A DNA stretch of 34,112 bases. It comes from Actinomycetes bacterium. GTDB taxonomy: Bacteria; Actinomycetota; Acidimicrobiia; Acidimicrobiales; Bog-793. This document shows positions 33,981-34,112 of this stretch, in pieces. Each line of letters begins with the position of its first letter. The first letter of the stretch is position 1. The translations under genes were made by a program, and so were the position numbers. Where the stretch lies: NCBI GenBank assembly GCA_021796455.1, contig JAKACA010000018.1:1-34112 (forward strand). The letters run 5' to 3'. The notes beneath the pieces are model-generated. The model saw only the letters and a program-made list of their open reading frames with translations. It did no database searches and was not told the DNA's origin.

Positions 33981-34029
33981 GGACAGCGGTCCCACCGGGC
34001 GGCGCGAGCCGCCGGCGGGATCGCTGTCC
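33981..34029. repeat. Long GC-rich imperfect hairpin
   Basis: Left arm 33981-34003 begins GGACAGCG; loop GCGA; right arm 34008-34029 ends CGCTGTCC. The arms pair over 22-23 bases with two mismatches and one bulge. There is no T-tract. Confidence 0.8.
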
Positions 34030-34112
34030 CACAAATGGCTGGACGGAGAGCGCTCTACAAAGGTCGCCGGCCGTCCCGGTCAGGGTATTAGGGTGCCCGA
34101 AGATGCCACAGC

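Larger units (their letters stand above)
33004..34112. other. Gene-poor right end
   Basis: About 1.1 kb without a convincing gene. It holds the right compound repeat, a GC-only low-complexity tract, a degenerate tRNA-Glu piece, a possible coding remnant on the minus strand and a long hairpin. Short open frames on both strands lack ribosome binding sites and recognisable domains. The stretch 33004-33224 shows nothing I can name. Confidence 0.6.

Noticed and set aside
33777-34034. 85-codon minus-strand open frame as an intact gene
   Set aside because: No ribosome binding site, no recognisable domain, and it spans the long hairpin; at most part of a broken gene.

Overview
The window is high-GC chromosomal DNA from an actinobacterium. 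I infer the Acidimicrobiia or a close relative, but no rRNA is present to settle this. The supporting features are a clpS gene followed by a DUF2017 gene, an actinobacterial cytochrome oxidase subunit IV, an SCO6880-type conjugation protein, an actinobacterial-type ArsR with a Cys-Cys pair, many GTG starts, and start/stop overlaps of the ATGA, GTGA and TTGA type.

Layout, left to right. (1) 2-4473: the 3' part of protoporphyrinogen oxidase (hemY) overlaps an apolipoprotein N-acyltransferase-like gene; then a GtrA-type membrane protein and a TesB thioesterase diverge from a 23-bp gap. (2) 4598-8861, minus strand: aa3-type cytochrome c oxidase genes ctaC-ctaD-ctaF, then tatA and an enoyl-CoA hydratase. 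(3) 9100-15480: a fused E1 alpha/beta 2-oxoacid dehydrogenase, a large PutA proline-catabolic enzyme, and PhoU. (4) 15550-21611, minus strand: a compact five-gene conjugation-like type IV secretion cluster (VirB2-like, VirB6/TrbL-like, SCO6880-like, VirB4-like, VirD4-like). It lies between phoU and a SenX3/RegX3-type two-component pair, and no relaxase or integrase is visible. (5) 21772-25554: the two-component pair and an ABC-2 exporter. (6) 25593-30092: ctaB and ctaA diverge (heme O and heme A synthesis for the oxidase), followed by clpS, DUF2017 and a peptidase-S51-like/CysRS-C-terminal fusion, all in overlapping order. (7) 30206-34112: tRNA-Glu(TTC), then an arsenic module (arsR divergent from an arsI-like gene, acr3 and arsC), then about 1.1 kb without a convincing gene.

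The most interesting structure is the right end. The arsenic genes lie between two direct copies of a compound repeat (30408-30534 and 33225-33309). Outside these are the intact tRNA-Glu on the left and, on the right, a degenerate 45-bp copy of the tRNA 3' part (33583-33627, 35/45 identical). This is the arrangement expected of an old island integrated at a tRNA gene. Inside it, the ArsI/CadI-like gene keeps only the first half of the fold plus a Cys-rich tail.

Other notable points are a 36-bp perfect inverted repeat inside the response-regulator gene, a Cys-to-Ser change at the expected nucleophile of the Lnt-like protein, a Tyr-to-Glu change next to the heme a ligand in CtaD, and a recurrent -10-like hexamer 6-8 nt before GTG starts that suggests leaderless transcription.
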